From Rhizophlyctis rosea (taxonomy: Eukaryota > Chytridiomycota > Chytridiomycetes > Rhizophlyctidales > Rhizophlyctidaceae): DNA of 64,000 nucleotides. The first letter of the stretch is position 1, and each line of letters starts with the position of its first letter. Of the stretch, positions 36,381 through 47,903 are shown piece after piece. A program made the translations under genes and the position numbers. The notes beneath the pieces are model-generated. The model was not told where the DNA came from. It made no database searches and saw only the letters and a list, made by a program, of their open reading frames with translations. The DNA lies in assembly GCA_027596075.1 (NCBI GenBank), contig JADGJC010000164.1:23660-87659 (forward strand). The letters run 5' to 3'.

Positions 36381-38220
36381 ATGACGCAGAACTTTGACCG
36401 CAACCGTGTCCTCAACAACATCCTCGAGCACATCGGCGGAACACCCGCCGTACGTCTCAACCGCGTCGGAAAGGACGAGGGGCTGCAGTGCGAACTTGGT
36501 AAGCGCCGGCGCGTACAGTTACGCGACTGCGTTGGGATTCTTTTGAAGTTGTCTGACCACTTGTGCAGTGGCAAAATGTGAATTCTTCAACGCTGGTGGC
36601 TCTGTCAAGGACCGTATCGGCAAGCGCATGGTGGAGGCGGCGGAAAAGGAGGGGAAGTTGAAGCCCGGATATACCATCATTGAGGTATGTGCGTTTGGGA
36701 CAAATTCATGACAACTCAAATTTCTAGGGTTGACAAATTTCAATTTTTTCAGCCCACCTCCGGAAACACCGGTATCGGTCTTGCCCTTGCCGCGGCCGTG
36801 AAGGGCTACCGCGCCATCATCACGCTTCCTGAGAAAATGTCTCAAGAGAAGGTCGATGTTTTGAAGGCGTTGGGAGCTGAGATCATTCGGACACCCACCG
36901 AAGCCGCATGGGACGCCCCCGACTCGCACATCGGTGTCGCCAAGCGCTTGAACGCCGAGATCCCCAACTCCCTTATCCCCGACCAATACTCCAACATCAA
37001 CAACCCCTTGGCTCACTACGAAGGAACTGCTGAGGAGCTTATCTCGCAATGTGGCGGACATATTGATATGTTTGTTGCGAGTGCCGGGACGGGTGGAACG
37101 ATTGCCGGTGTTGCGAAGAAGTTGAAGGAGAAGTTACCGAACATTCGGGTACGCATCGGACCATGTAACAAGCCACGCACATTTGGAATTCCTAACTGAA
37201 TCTGCTTGCATAGATTGTCGGCGTAGACCCCAACGGTTCCATTCTCGCACAACCAGACGCGCTGAACAAGGAGGGAATTCACAGCTACCAAGTGGAGGGT
37301 ATCGGTTACGACTTCGTGCCCGAAGTTTTGGACCGATCATGGGTGGACGAATGGGTCAAGACTGACGACAAGGAGTCTTTCTTGATGTCCCGGAGATTGA
37401 TCCGCGAAGAGGGATTGCTTTGTGGTGGATCTTCTGGTGCGGCCGTGGTTGGTGCTATCAAGGCGGCGAAGTCGTTGAAGCCTGGACAGCGTTGTGTCGT
37501 GCTTTTGGCTGACTCCGTCAGAAATTACATGACCAAGTTCTTGAAGTGAGTTTCGGCTGCTGCATGTGCGCATGTGATGCTTTGTTTGATGCTAATTTGC
37601 GGCATTGCAGCGACGACTGGATGAAGAGGTACGGTTTCATGGATGAGCAGACGAAGAAGGTTGAGGAGGAGAAGAAGGGACAATGGGGTGGAGCGACCAT
37701 CAAGGACCTGCAATTGCCCACTCCCGTCACCGTTCCCGTGACTGTAAGTTGCCGGTCATCAGTGTTTCGTGCGGAATTGTTACCGTGCATGATCACCGTT
37801 TCTCATCGCCAAAACCTACAAACCCACCAGACGTCCTGCACCGAAGCCGTCGAAATCATGCAATCCCGCGGCTTCGACCAACTCCCCGTCACTTCCTCCC
37901 ACAAACTTGCGGGCCTCGTCACCCTCGGCAACCTCCTCGCCAAAGTCGCCTCGAACCGCGTGCACCTCACCGACTCGGTCGACAAGGCCATGTTCCACTT
38001 CAACCAGTTGAACAAGTTCACGGAGATTACGGTTGATACACCGTTGGAGAGTTTGTCCAAGTTTTTTGAGAACAATTCGTCGGCTATTGTTACGGAGAAT
38101 GTTGGTGGGGAGTTGCAGGTTAAGCATGTCGTTACGAAGGTGGATTTGTTGGCGTGGTTGGTGAAGCGGTCGAAGGGCACTGAGAAGTTGGGTGTCGATG
38201 GGTTCAATGGGACGCGGTAA
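36381..38220 (+). CDS. CYS4: Cystathionine beta-synthase
   Basis: The enzyme condenses serine and homocysteine to cystathionine, the first step of transsulfuration to cysteine, with pyridoxal phosphate. Exons 36381-36498, 36569-36684, 36753-37148, 37214-37545, 37611-37743 and 37831-38220 give 494 residues (yeast Cys4 has 507). The PLP lysine lies in GGSVKDRIG; the substrate loop is PTSGNTGIG; the phosphate-binding loop is [18 protein letters not shown] follows. The C-terminal third carries the regulatory CBS (Bateman) pair, starting [20 protein letters not shown]. There is no N-terminal heme-binding extension, as in yeast and unlike mammals. The start follows directly upstream of the conserved [18 protein letters not shown]. 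Confidence 0.96.
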
Positions 38221-38438
38221 AGAGGGTTATCGTGAGGGATTAGGTAGTGTTTGTAATTTAGAGCATACTTTATAGATAGTCGTCGTGTAGGCACTTTCAG
38301 TTCTTGTTTCAGTATCCATGTGCATTTTTGTGAATATATATTGGAATCTTAGCATCATCTTCATGTTTGTTATGCATGCCGTTATCCCTGCATCCAAATA
38401 ACCTTTCGTTCACAGCAACTCACACAAACACAACCGCA

Positions 38439-38498
38439 ATGGAAAAGACAACGTTCGTGGGTGCACCGGCTGCCAGCCAAGTGCGGGATTTATTATAG
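38439..38498 (+). other. Orphan start-like mini-ORF
   Basis: An ATG in good context opens MEKTTFVGAPAASQVRDLL and then meets TAG, which overlaps a possible GTGAGG donor. The peptide looks like a real N-terminus (weakly like LYR-motif proteins), but no following exon can be found in the GC-rich sequence downstream. It could be a truncated gene or chance. Confidence 0.25.
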
Positions 38499-38539
38499 TG
38501 AGGGAAACCCACCAAACCTCACTTTCTATGACTACAAAC

Positions 38540-38890
38540 TATTCTAGGAGAGAACGTTGTGAAGCGGGTTTTGATTTGCACCATGCCCCCACCTGAGGGA
38601 GCAATGGCCCCGGCCTCTGCGTCCATCCCAAAAAGGGGAACGTCGTCGCGAGGTCTCGCGGGTAAGGAGGGTAACCCGTAACCTCTGGACCGATGGCGGC
38701 CAGACCTGTGCGGCCGTTTGCCTTGCGTGTTCTTGTGGGCGTAAACCTGTGAGAGGGGAGGGGGTTCTTGGAGGGCGGACCTGTGGGGGGAAAGAGGGAA
38801 GCAACAGATCACAGACCAGGCTAGCAGGGAGGGCAAATTGACATCCTCGATCCTCCCAGAGGAGGGTACTAGTCAAGGTGCCCAACCGCT
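38540..38890. other. GC-rich, hairpin-prone non-coding block
   Basis: This block stands out in base composition from its flanks. It contains a perfect inverted repeat CGCGAG-GT-CTCGCG, a second stem CGGCC..GGCCG, and three ACCTGTG repeats spaced about 50-60 nt apart. No frame has coding character. I could not match it to U1, U2, U4, U5, U6, SRP, RNase P/MRP or 5S RNA by their conserved motifs. It may be an unrecognised structured RNA or a decayed GC-rich insert. Confidence 0.35.
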
Positions 38891-39278
38891 CCACACCGCG
38901 CTATGGCTATATACAGCGTGGTACATGAAGTGTGGTCCATGGCTGATAAATCTGTGCGCTTGAAGGAGAATGTTGGAGGGAAAGGAGAGAGATGCGAAGT
39001 CTGAAAATTTGGGGTGATCAGTGACGACCCGGTAGCTCGTTAGCTCAGCTTACCGTGGTGGCTCGTGATCAGATCAACTCCAAGCCACACCAGCAACACC
39101 ACACACATCGTTGCTAAAATTCTGCGGCCGTGTGAGTTCGCCACTTGGAGATACGCTACACTTTTTTCCTCCCTACTTCTTTTTTTGCTAGAGAGGATGG
39201 CAAAAAATATGATTGCACGCGAGAATGTGCTCAGATATTTGGGTATATGTGTTCAACGCACTGTAATCCGACATCAAC

Positions 39279-39352
39279 GGTTTCGTGGTGTAGTTGGTTA
39301 TCACACCTGTCTAACACACAGGAGGTCTCCGGTTCGATCCCGGACGAAACCA
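39279..39352 (+). tRNA. tRNA-Val(AAC)
   Basis: This is a complete cloverleaf. Acceptor GGTTTCG (39279-39285) pairs with CGAAACC (39345-39351); the discriminator is A. The anticodon stem CCTGT/ACAGG closes loop CTAACAC (39311-39317), giving anticodon AAC. The T arm is CCGG-GTTCGATC-CCGG type with a consensus B box. There is no intron, and CCA is not encoded. The sequence closely resembles other fungal tRNA-Val(AAC). Confidence 0.97.
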
Positions 39353-39896
39353 TTCCCAATGGTGTAGACTCTACTGTAGACTTAGCTTTTTGCTTTTTGC
39401 ACTCTTCGCAAAGTTACATTTGAAACGCCAAGCCATTGTTCTGATAGACTTCCATTTGATGCGCCTTGGCACGCTATTGTGGAGTTTTGTCTGGGCCTTG
39501 TTCCTACCCACGAATGATTGCATATTATAAGCAAGATGATTATTACATGTGGTCTTTTGGATGACTATTGTCGAGGCGAATGTCAATCTGTTTGCAGACA
39601 TTTTTGTTGCCATATTGTCCAGCAGGGGAGGGATTTTACTCAATTTCGCACACTTTTGCCAATCGCCGCTCCTTGCTGCCAAATCCAACCGAAAACAATC
39701 TAAGGGTCCTATCCTGCTGCCAAATCAAACTGCGCGACGTGGCACAACATGGCATGCGCCACAAGCTGTGACAAATGGTCCCAAAAATAACACTCCCTCA
39801 AATATACCAGACCCTCCATCCCTCATCTACCTCCATCTTAACCAAGCAACAACACAATAGGCCAGCTATAACACAAAGCATAACCTCGGCGCGAAG
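39353..39896. other. Intergenic region upstream of riboflavin synthase
   Basis: No gene is seen. It contains the promoter of the riboflavin synthase gene by position. Confidence 0.4.
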
Positions 39897-40873
39897 ATGT
39901 TCACCGGAATAGTAGAGCACATGGGCACGGTGTCCTCCATTCTCCCGTTGGACACGACAGAGTCAGGTGGAGGCGGGTTCTCCATCACCATCTCGGACGC
40001 GGCTCCCGTGCTGTCTGACGTGAACTTGGGTGATAGTATCTCTGTCAACGGTATGTGTCCGTCAATGTCGCTTTGGTTGTCGGCTGATTTTGGCGTTTGG
40101 GTCCAGTTTGCTTACTCTTGGTTCGCTTTCTTGTGGCTCATAGGGGCGTGTATGACTGTAACGGAGTTTGACGAGGCGCGGACGTATTTTAAGATTGGTG
40201 TGTCCCCGGAGACTTTGAGAAAGACCAGTTTAGGTATGTAATCATGCGGATCGCACGGTCATTCCACGCTTCGCCTGGGAATGTTCCATTACGGCCAAGC
40301 GCGGGACGCTCGTGATTAGAACCTCACATTTGCCAACTCACCACCACCCATCCAACTGATTCAGGCGAACTCAAAAACGGCGACAAGGTAAACCTCGAAC
40401 GCGCAATGTCGGCCACAACCCGTTTCGGCGGGCACATGGTCCAAGGCCACGTCGACACAACAGTAACAATCCACTCTATAACGCCCGACCCTCCCAACTC
40501 CCTAATCTACACCTTCAAAGTCGACCCACCAGCCGACCCATCAGCGACAGACCTGTTCTCCTACATCATTCCAAAAGGATTCACATGCCTAGACGGAACA
40601 TCATTGACAATCACAACAGTCGATAGGGTGCATCGGACGTTTTCCGTAATGTTGATTGCGTACACTCAGGAGCGGGTCGTTATGACGTCGAAGAAGGTCG
40701 GGGATAAAGTGAATCTGGAGGTGGATCAGGTTGGGAAGTATGTTGAGAGTGTTGTTGAGAGTGTTTTGGAGAGGGAGGAAAGAGGGGAGGAGGGCGGCGT
40801 TGTTGGACGGTTGGTACGGAGGATTGTGGATGAACGGTTACGGGAATTGGGGTTGGCAAAGTCCCCATTGTAA
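39897..40873 (+). CDS. RIB5: Riboflavin synthase (alpha subunit type)
   Basis: The enzyme dismutates two molecules of 6,7-dimethyl-8-ribityllumazine to riboflavin, the last step of vitamin B2 synthesis, as a homotrimer. Exons are 39897-40050, 40144-40233 and about 40365-40873, giving about 250 residues. It starts with the invariant MFTGIVE, and the two lumazine-binding repeats are visible: repeat 1 includes SISVNG/ACMTVTEF and SPETLRKT, and repeat 2 includes GGHMVQGHVD and GTSLTITTV. The tail has an extra Glu/Arg-rich helix (LEREERGEEGGVVGRLV) beyond the usual end. The third exon edge was set so that LGELKNGDKVNLERAM stays in frame. Confidence 0.94.
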
Positions 40874-41101
40874 ATCACATGAGTGTTGCGCCATTATCAT
40901 CAAGCGGTAATCAACTCTTTGATCAACTCTTACATCAATGTGTATACTTCGTTCTATACCATATACAAAAAAAGTACAATATACAACAACTAGACCAAAA
41001 AAAGAAGGAAGATTACAAAGTCCCTTGGCACCCTCTCCCTAATCATCTCATACGTGTATCATCACTAAACCCATTATTCAATCAAATCGCACCTCCCCAC
41101 C

Positions 41102-42467
41102 TCACACATCCCTCTTCCCCTCCTTCCGCCTCCTCCGACTCTCCTTAACCTTCTTCATCTCCTCCTCCCCGAACTCTGGATCACTGATATCCAACAAAGA
41201 CACAGCATTCCCGCCCATGTATTTTGCCCGCCCATGACCTGAGAGCAGACAGGACGTGCAGTACCATTTTCCCTTGGGTGGTGATACCAATCCCACGCAT
41301 CCATAGTGGAACCATTCTATCTCGCACTGCGCGGGAATTTCATTCAATGGTCAGATGGACCATGCAGTGCATGTGGTGATGTTTCAAAAAAGCTACTCAC
41401 CCCCTCATTATCACATCCAACCATGTCCCCATACGAAACCTGTCGACAGATGCAATACAACGCCTCATCTTCTGAGGTCGTTGTAGCGCCATTACCCTTT
41501 CGTGGTGATGCCGTGACGGGAGATTGCGGTTGGGTGTTTCCCTTGATGGGCGTGACCATTGCTTCTAGTGAGGATTTGACTCGTTTACGGATGGGTGTTG
41601 AATCTGGGGGGGTTGCCAAAGATGCATTTGATGTGGAATGTCAGCATCCGAACGGAACCAAGAAGTCAAGATGCAGATGTATAATGGCCTCTTTTGCCCT
41701 ACCTCTTCGGCCATCATCAAAGCCCAGTGTTGTTCGTCGCCGTTTGATACTGGATGTTTCGTCTTCTTTTGAGAAGCGGTTTAGTTCGCGATCCAGTCGC
41801 CCAAGGTGACCGTTGAACTGTGGCGCGTTGATTGATAAAAACGGTAGTTGTTAGCTATGCGGTTCCTCCCATTGGGTCTCCTTGTACAAACCCCCACTAT
41901 TCACTAACATCCCAATGGCAGCCTTCATCTCCTTATGTGCACATTCCCCACTTCACCTTCCTTAAATCCAAATGTAAGCCAAACACCCCAAAGCCCCAAC
42001 CCCTACCTGATCCAAAATACTCTGACTCCTCGCAACCTTCCTCTCAGCCGCCGCCAAAACATTCAGATAATCCTTCCGATAATCCCCCAGCACACTCCGT
42101 GTGCTCGGTGCGTCCTCCTGCTGTGATCGGGCATAAGACGCAGCATAAGATTTAGCATGGGATCGCATAGAGTCTACGAGATTGTGGAAGGCATCATCTA
42201 GATCGCGGAGATGGGTGAGGTTGAAGTTTAGTTCGGCGGGGAGGTTTGATATTGCTGGAGTCAATAGGAAGGGAGTGGGTGTTAGTTGCAGGAAATAGGA
42301 AAGTTCGAAGGATGAACAGTTTAATGAACCGGCTGCGCCACATTTCATGTTTACCAGTGGCACAAGTTCCTGCAAGCAATGATTGACATTCCGTCAATAG
42401 TGAACTTACATTCTAGATATTCATCGAGGAATTCATCGGCATTGGATGTGTTGCTTGTTCCGACCAT
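41102..42467 (-). CDS. ING-family PHD finger protein (second of two in the window)
   Basis: This is a reader of methylated H3K4 expected in a HAT or HDAC complex. Exons 42467-42410, 42254-42007, 41817-41703, 41603-41401 and 41326-41102 give 282 residues. The N-terminal ING helices read [18 protein letters not shown], then [37 protein letters not shown] basic linker ([16 protein letters not shown]) precedes the PHD finger: [44 protein letters not shown]-terminal extension ([17 protein letters not shown], then RRRRKEGKR) is not in the first ING protein. The intron after CDNE(G) sits at the same position as in the first ING gene. An alternative start at 42572 would add 35 basic residues. Confidence 0.92.
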
Positions 42468-42909
42468 GACCGACCGCTTTCGAGTTTGGGTATGTTTACG
42501 ACTTCTGGTATGTGGAATTTCGGTTGACGAGGACCGGGCGGAATGGGTATCTGGGGGGCAGCTGGTTGTCAAGCGAGTTCTGTACGGATACGTGGGGTGT
42601 AATGGTGTAGACTATATCATTGAGCGGGGCTTCCAAAAAAGTCTGCTACCATTCGATTCACCATGTCGATAACACATTCTGCGTAAAGGGCGCTTGTCAA
42701 ATTGTCAATAGTGGCTATGGGCCAAACAGTTGGCGTCCGAACGGCCTGCGGGGTGTGGCTTTGTCCTACAGCGTGTTACATGGCTCCAATGTGGCTAATC
42801 GCGAGATGTACACCACCACTCATATCTGAACTATTTACCATTGAGGAAAACATTTACCTGCCCATCATCAATGTAAACTACATACGAGTACCAGAAACAC
42901 TGCACTAAA
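42468..42909. other. Intergenic region
   Basis: This stretch lies between two minus-strand genes; it may hold the promoter or an N-terminal extension of the second ING gene. Nothing else is recognised. Confidence 0.35.
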
Positions 42910-44060
42910 CTACCTACGCTGTCGCTTAGCACCTCCATCCTCCCCACCTCTCTTCACTGCCGCCGTCCCACCAGACACAAAATCCGGATACTCCAACCGT
43001 CTCAACAAATACTCCACCTCCACCTCCTTCGTCAACGGAATTACAAACTTCTCGTACATGTTCGCCACCACGTCCAATGGTATCCGCAAATGACTCTGAC
43101 TATCCCGCACCTCCCCTTTCGCTGTCGCACCTTCGGGCAGTGGCGAATCATCATCAATCTCCTGACCGTACACCAGTGCTTTGCGTTTTAGGCGTCTCAA
43201 CAGGCGATCTTCTACTGCTTGGTTGGTTAGGAGTTTCATAATTCCGTCGCGGTCTTGTCGTTTGATTAGTTCAACGTATTGATCGTGTTCTAAGGGGTTT
43301 GTGAATTTGGCTTCTGCTACGAATTTACCTATTGCAACATCCCGTGATTAGTGCCGGTGAGTCCTACAAATGCAGCAAAATTGCTGATTGAAATGCGTCT
43401 CCCACCCACCGAAATGAACCCTCCGACTCAAGAGCTGCAACGCCTCCACATCCTTCGTTGCCGCACTCCCATAATGCTCGTCATCACCCGGTTTGCATAT
43501 GATAGGAATGATATCTTTCGTGTATATCTCAACCAGTTTCTCGTTAACATTTATGTCATTCGGGATGAGCATTTGAGGGTGTGGTAATAGGGGAAGGATG
43601 GGTGATGGGAGGTTTTTGGAAAAGGGGTACTCGTCTGGGGAGGTGTAGCGGCGGACTTTGGCTGCATGCGGACAGAAACAGCAGTGCCGGTTAGAAAGAA
43701 CTGACAAGCATAGAAATACCGTCGCCCCCAGCGTTGAATTCAACTCCTCACCGTGAACACTTTCAACTTCTTGCAGGAAATATCGGAGGAAGGAGCCACT
43801 GAAGTTCTCAATTGGAAAAGCACCGTCTTGGTATATTATGTTATTTTGACAGACCATTGCACGTTCTATCAGAGCTGTTTCACGTCGCCATGGTCGAGAG
43901 GACATAGAAAGAGTTAAGAGCTGGCAAAACAGGCAGGCATGAACTCCCTGAAGCAATGAATAGTCAACACACCAAAGATAATACTATCTTCCTGCCGCAC
44001 AAGCTCGTCCCGAAGCCTTGGGAGCGATATCCGCCCGTTCTCATAAAAGCTGAGCGGCAT
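42910..44060 (-). CDS. ARO7: Chorismate mutase (Aro7/AroQ-beta type)
   Basis: The enzyme converts chorismate to prephenate, committing flux to phenylalanine and tyrosine. Exons 44060-43973, 43874-43752, 43661-43410 and 43328-42910 give 293 residues (yeast Aro7 has 256). The active-site segments known from yeast are present: LPRLRDELVRQEDSIIF (first Arg), LLSRRVHFGKFVAEAKF (Arg and Lys), and the end IPLTKEVEVEYLLRRLE (Thr and Glu). The HAKVRRYTSPDEYPF segment is diagnostic of the fungal enzyme. As in yeast, tryptophan activation and tyrosine inhibition are likely but cannot be read from sequence. The C-terminus carries an extra basic tail (EDGGAKRQRR). Confidence 0.95.
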
Positions 44061-44330
44061 GGTATAGTTTAAACACTAGATCCTCAAGTTTCGGGGTTTC
44101 TGGCGGGTTCGAACAGAGTTATGTGCAGGTATGGTTGAAAATCGGCGGCCTACAATGCTACGATGTGGTTTATGGAATGGCGGTGGTGGGTGGAGCGGTG
44201 AATCCGTGATAAGATGAAACTGTGATTCTGAACGAAGCACACATTTTACGTGTCTTGAGCTCCACACTTGGCCGGATTGATTTGTAGTCGAGTGGCTGGA
44301 GCAGCCAGTAATACGGCGATCAAATCAGTG

Positions 44331-44478
44331 ATGACCCTCAGACCTCAGCAGGCTGCAGCCTTTGTCATCTCCACCCGCCACTCTGGGACCCCTCCTCACC
44401 CATTCCAAATCTTTTTAAATCACGTACAAACTGGGGTGGAAAAGAATAGGAGACGAAAAAGGGGACTGGAACTTCAAG
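44331..44478 (+). pseudogene. Orphan TIM44-like first exon
   Basis: From ATG 44331 the frame reads MTLRPQQAAAFVISTRHSG, a plausible mitochondrial presequence, then HPFQIFLNHVQTGVEKNR and LELQG, which resembles the start of mature Tim44 (PLxVFxDTxxxELxKNxELQ). It ends at a good donor CAAG|GTAAGTC. No later TIM44 exon exists before the BCS1 gene 1.1 kb on, and the downstream DNA is a GC-rich imperfect repeat. It is most likely a truncated duplicate, or less likely an assembly join. Upstream it is divergent from ARO7. The TIM44 resemblance rests on about 25 residues. Confidence 0.35.
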
Positions 44479-44979
44479 GTAAGTCAGGATGCAGAAGGGG
44501 AGCAAGGCATTCATAGGTCTCTCGTGCTCCGGCGCAGCTATTACCGGAACCGACGGTGATCTCAGTTTCGGGTGTAGACGTCAAATCCGTTACTCAGGCC
44601 TGTCTAGCGGGGACGCTGGCGGGATATCTGGGTAGAGTGGGCAGGAGGCTCTTCCCCTTTGGGGAGTGAACCGGGCCGAGAGAAAACTAGTTTGCCTTTG
44701 AACCGGATGTTTTCCTTCTATTCGTGCCGTTTGTGGTTTTGCTGGCTACTTTTCTGTTTTGCAGTTTGCCGCCTCCTTTCGATTGCCACTCGACAACACC
44801 ACTCTGTCTCAACTATTCGAAAACCAGAACAACCCACTCCCGGCGGCTTCCTGTTCGTGGCATGCGTTCATGCCTCCCAACTCCAGACATGCGTACACGT
44901 CTTCAAGTTCCCCGGCATGCGTACATACCCCCTACAAGAAACTCCAGGAGGGCGGATGCAGCCCACAGAGGCACGGGCA

Positions 44980-45385
44980 GCACCCTGGTGATGCATGGCT
45001 TTTTGCCTGCAAGCGGTGGAGGACAGGCTGAAGATGCCTTGCGTCCATCTGCCATCGACTACCGGCATGACTAACCGCACTTTCTCCCCTCAGCCCAAGG
45101 CCCGTTTCATTCTGGCGAAGCGGAATCAAGACATTCTTGAACTCCAGGCTTTGCGAGTGCATCCTTCGAGTTTGCAGCTCCCTGGAGATGCTTGGCTTTT
45201 TGCCAGCAGGTGTTGGAGGCGGCAGTTGAAAAGCTGCCACCCCAACTGCCCGGTTTGAAACGCCCACAAGACTCAAGACGGCCTCGAACGCCAGGCCTGC
45301 GAATGTGTCCGTAAGAGACGTCAGCCCCCTGGTGATGCTCGGCTTTTTGCCAGCCTGTGTTGGAGGAGGAGCTGAAACGCTGAGG
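44980..45385. repeat. Three-copy imperfect tandem repeat
   Basis: A unit with the core CCTGGTGATGC, TGGCTTTTTGCC, then GGTGTTGGAGG recurs at about 44984, 45180 and 45328, with spacings of roughly 196 and 148 nt. Each core is preceded by a CCAGG..GCG..TG..TCC segment. On the minus strand the units encode a PPTPAGKKPSI-type peptide in one frame, which may be an accident of composition. Confidence 0.6.
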
Positions 45386-45410
45386 GCGCCCTTCATCTGC
45401 CGTGGGTGGG

Positions 45411-45429
45411 GTAGAGTAGAGTAGAGTAG
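45411..45429. repeat. (GTAGA)n microsatellite
   Basis: About four units of GTAGA occur just after the tandem repeat and before the 3' end of BCS1. Confidence 0.85.
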
Positions 45430-45590
45430 GATGTATTATACACTGTCGTCACTTGTATTTGTATTGTAAATTGCTGAATGAACGTTTCATTAAGTGCCGC
45501 CGGTACAGTGGATCGTCGTGGGGAGGTCGGTTGTATGGTGATTGTCCAGCAGAATACGTCTGCTTGCCTACAAGACGCACTCTATTCTAG

Positions 45591-47332
45591 TCATTGGACC
45601 AACAACCTCCCCAAATCCCTCACAGCCCCTTCCGCATCCTCTCTGTACATCACAAAATGCCCCTGCAACATCGCCGGACTAACTCCCTTCTCACCCTCCC
45701 CAACCACCTCCCCCTCCCGCCTCAAAACCCCTCTCAACCCCCTCACAAACTCCTCCGCCAGCCCGTCCTCCCCACCATAAAACCTCAAAAACATCGTCCG
45801 CGCCTGCTGCTCCGTCGCATTATCGATCAGCACCTGGTAATCTACCCGGCCCGGCCGGATGAGTGCAGGGTCTAGACGGGGGAGGTGGTTCGTCGTCATG
45901 AAGATTATGCGTTCTTCGGAGGATCCGACGCCGTCTAGGGCGTTGAGGAGGCCGGAGAATGTTAGCTGGGATTGGTATCTGGTTGTTTGGGGAAAGACGT
46001 ATCAGTTCAGTATGATATATGAATGGGAGGACGACCCTATCAATGCAAATTGGAGACGAACACCCACCCCTGCTTCTCCGTCTGCTGCCGATTCGAAAAG
46101 GCCGCGTCAATGTCTTCTAACAAGACAATGCTCCGCGGCGGCGCGTGACTCAACAAATGACTCAACCGGTCGTCCGTCATCCCGCGTTCCGAAAGATTCA
46201 ATACGCAGATATTGTACTCTAACTCGCCCGCTAGAGCCTGGATGAAAGACGTTTTGCCGCTGCCGGGTGGCCCGTGGAGGAGGTATCCTCTTCTATAGGG
46301 AATACCTGCATGTGAATGAGCATTAGCGACGCGCTACTGATGATGATCTGGAAACCTCTCCAAATCAACTTTGACCCACCTCGATCGTAATACCACTTCC
46401 CACCCTCCAAAAATCTTCTCACATCCTCCAAAATCCCCTTCGCGACCCCCTCACCCAACACCACGCTTTCAATCGGCCGCCGTCTCCGCGGATTCCCGAA
46501 TGGTCGCCAGTCGACGCCCCAGGAGGTGTAAATGACCATCTTTCCCTCCTCTTTAGATAAGGAGAACTGCTTTGCTTCGTCTAGCATTTGGTTGAAAAGT
46601 TTACGGTCTCGTGAGAGGGTGGTGAGGGTGATAGTTTCCCACGGTGTTCCGGATTTTAGGTCGATCATTTGGCGTTCGCGTTGGCGTTCTACCTAGGAGG
46701 CGGAAAACTGGGGGTGTTGGTCTTTTCAGTTCAGTTTGTGCATGACGTGCGTCCTCGCACTTCCGTCCCCTCTCTCCATATTTGACTGCCTCATCCGAAC
46801 TCCACTAAAGAGCAATCAACAGCAATCAAACGAGAAACCCACCTGAAACCACGCCCCAGCATACTTAAAATAATGCTTCCCCGGCCCCGGCACAAGTTGA
46901 AAACTCGTCTCGCTACTCCCATTCTCCCTCCTCACAAAACTCGTCTCCACAGCCAACTGGTGCGGGTTCGTCCCCCTCGATCGCGCTTGCGCGCCCATCC
47001 ATTGGAGAAACCAGTTGTAGGATGTGTCTTTTGAGGGGATTTCGAGCGTGACGAGGAGGCGGCGGCGGGCGAAGGTTACGCCGTGGATGGCGGCTTGGCG
47101 GAAGAGGGCTAGGGAGGCAGTTACACCTATTAGGCCGAAACTGGGTGTTTGGTAAACGGTGAAGTTAGGAATTGAAAAGTGTGGGTTCCAGTACGTTTTC
47201 GGTTTACCCTGCGGAAAAGTATGGATTACTACTGAAGGCGTCGAAGAGTGCGTTTCCGGTCGTGGGAGCGGAAACCACTGTTGTTGCGGTTGTGCTACCC
47301 GCTGTGGAGGCAGCTCCCAAAGGTAAAGGCAT
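45591..47332 (-). CDS. BCS1: Mitochondrial chaperone BCS1 (AAA ATPase)
   Basis: BCS1 is an inner-membrane AAA protein that moves the folded Rieske iron-sulfur protein across the membrane for complex III assembly. Exons 47332-47208, 47140-46843, 46692-46380, 46305-46068 and 45978-45591 give 453 residues (yeast has 456). One membrane span near the N-terminus reads [14 protein letters not shown]. The BCS1_N domain ([20 protein letters not shown] to [13 protein letters not shown]) precedes the AAA module with Walker [10 protein letters not shown], Walker [13 protein letters not shown], sensor [19 protein letters not shown] and arginine finger. There is no cleavable presequence, as expected for this family. 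Confidence 0.95.
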
Positions 47333-47903
47333 TTTTGACAGTGAGATCCTTATTACTGACGCTCCCAAAGGTGACAGTGCTAGCTGATCCTCTCTGTGGA
47401 AAATCAGGTAGTGCCTGCAGAGATCGTGGGCAGATGGGTGGGTGCTATTTTTGTGGGAAAGTGTTGACGCACGAACATTTGGATTGTTTACGGAGTGTGG
47501 CGTCCATACTGTACCAACTGGTGCTGTGCCACCAATAATCACTGTTGCTGCATCCCAGGTCAAAGTTGAAAGTTGAGTCGAGGCATTATGGCGATTGTTC
47601 CAAGAAACCCGTCTTGAAGTGTTCCGCAGATGAGTACGCAATCTACGCATTGTATCTCACTGCATGCGGCAATGATTTTCGGTGATCATAAAGTGAGAAA
47701 AGTCAAACCAAGCGGATGGGGCCAATGCGTGATGCGGTTTCTATTCTAAAAAACATGTTAACTAGACAAAACAAAAAGCTACAGGAAAGACCGGCCCTAA
47801 CATCGTGTGATCCTCATCATTCCCCACAATCACAACTACTGCAACGCTAGGACCGTCCAACTAAACCTCTCCCTGCCCTAAACTACCCTACACCCGGCCT
47901 AGC
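47333..47903. other. BCS1 5' region, no gene
   Basis: This stretch lies between PDA1 (3' end) and BCS1 (5' end), both on the minus strand; it should hold the BCS1 promoter. Nothing else is seen. Confidence 0.4.

Noticed and set aside
38544..38894. GC-rich block as an SRP RNA or RNase P/MRP RNA gene
   Set aside because: A weak resemblance to the SRP 5' domain on the minus strand is not backed by a convincing helix 8, and no RNase P conserved region could be placed. It is kept only as an unassigned structured block.
41102..42467. Microexon at the equivalent site of the second ING gene
   Set aside because: There the codons GAC ATG GTT GGA TGT GAT AAT run uninterrupted, so no small exon is needed.
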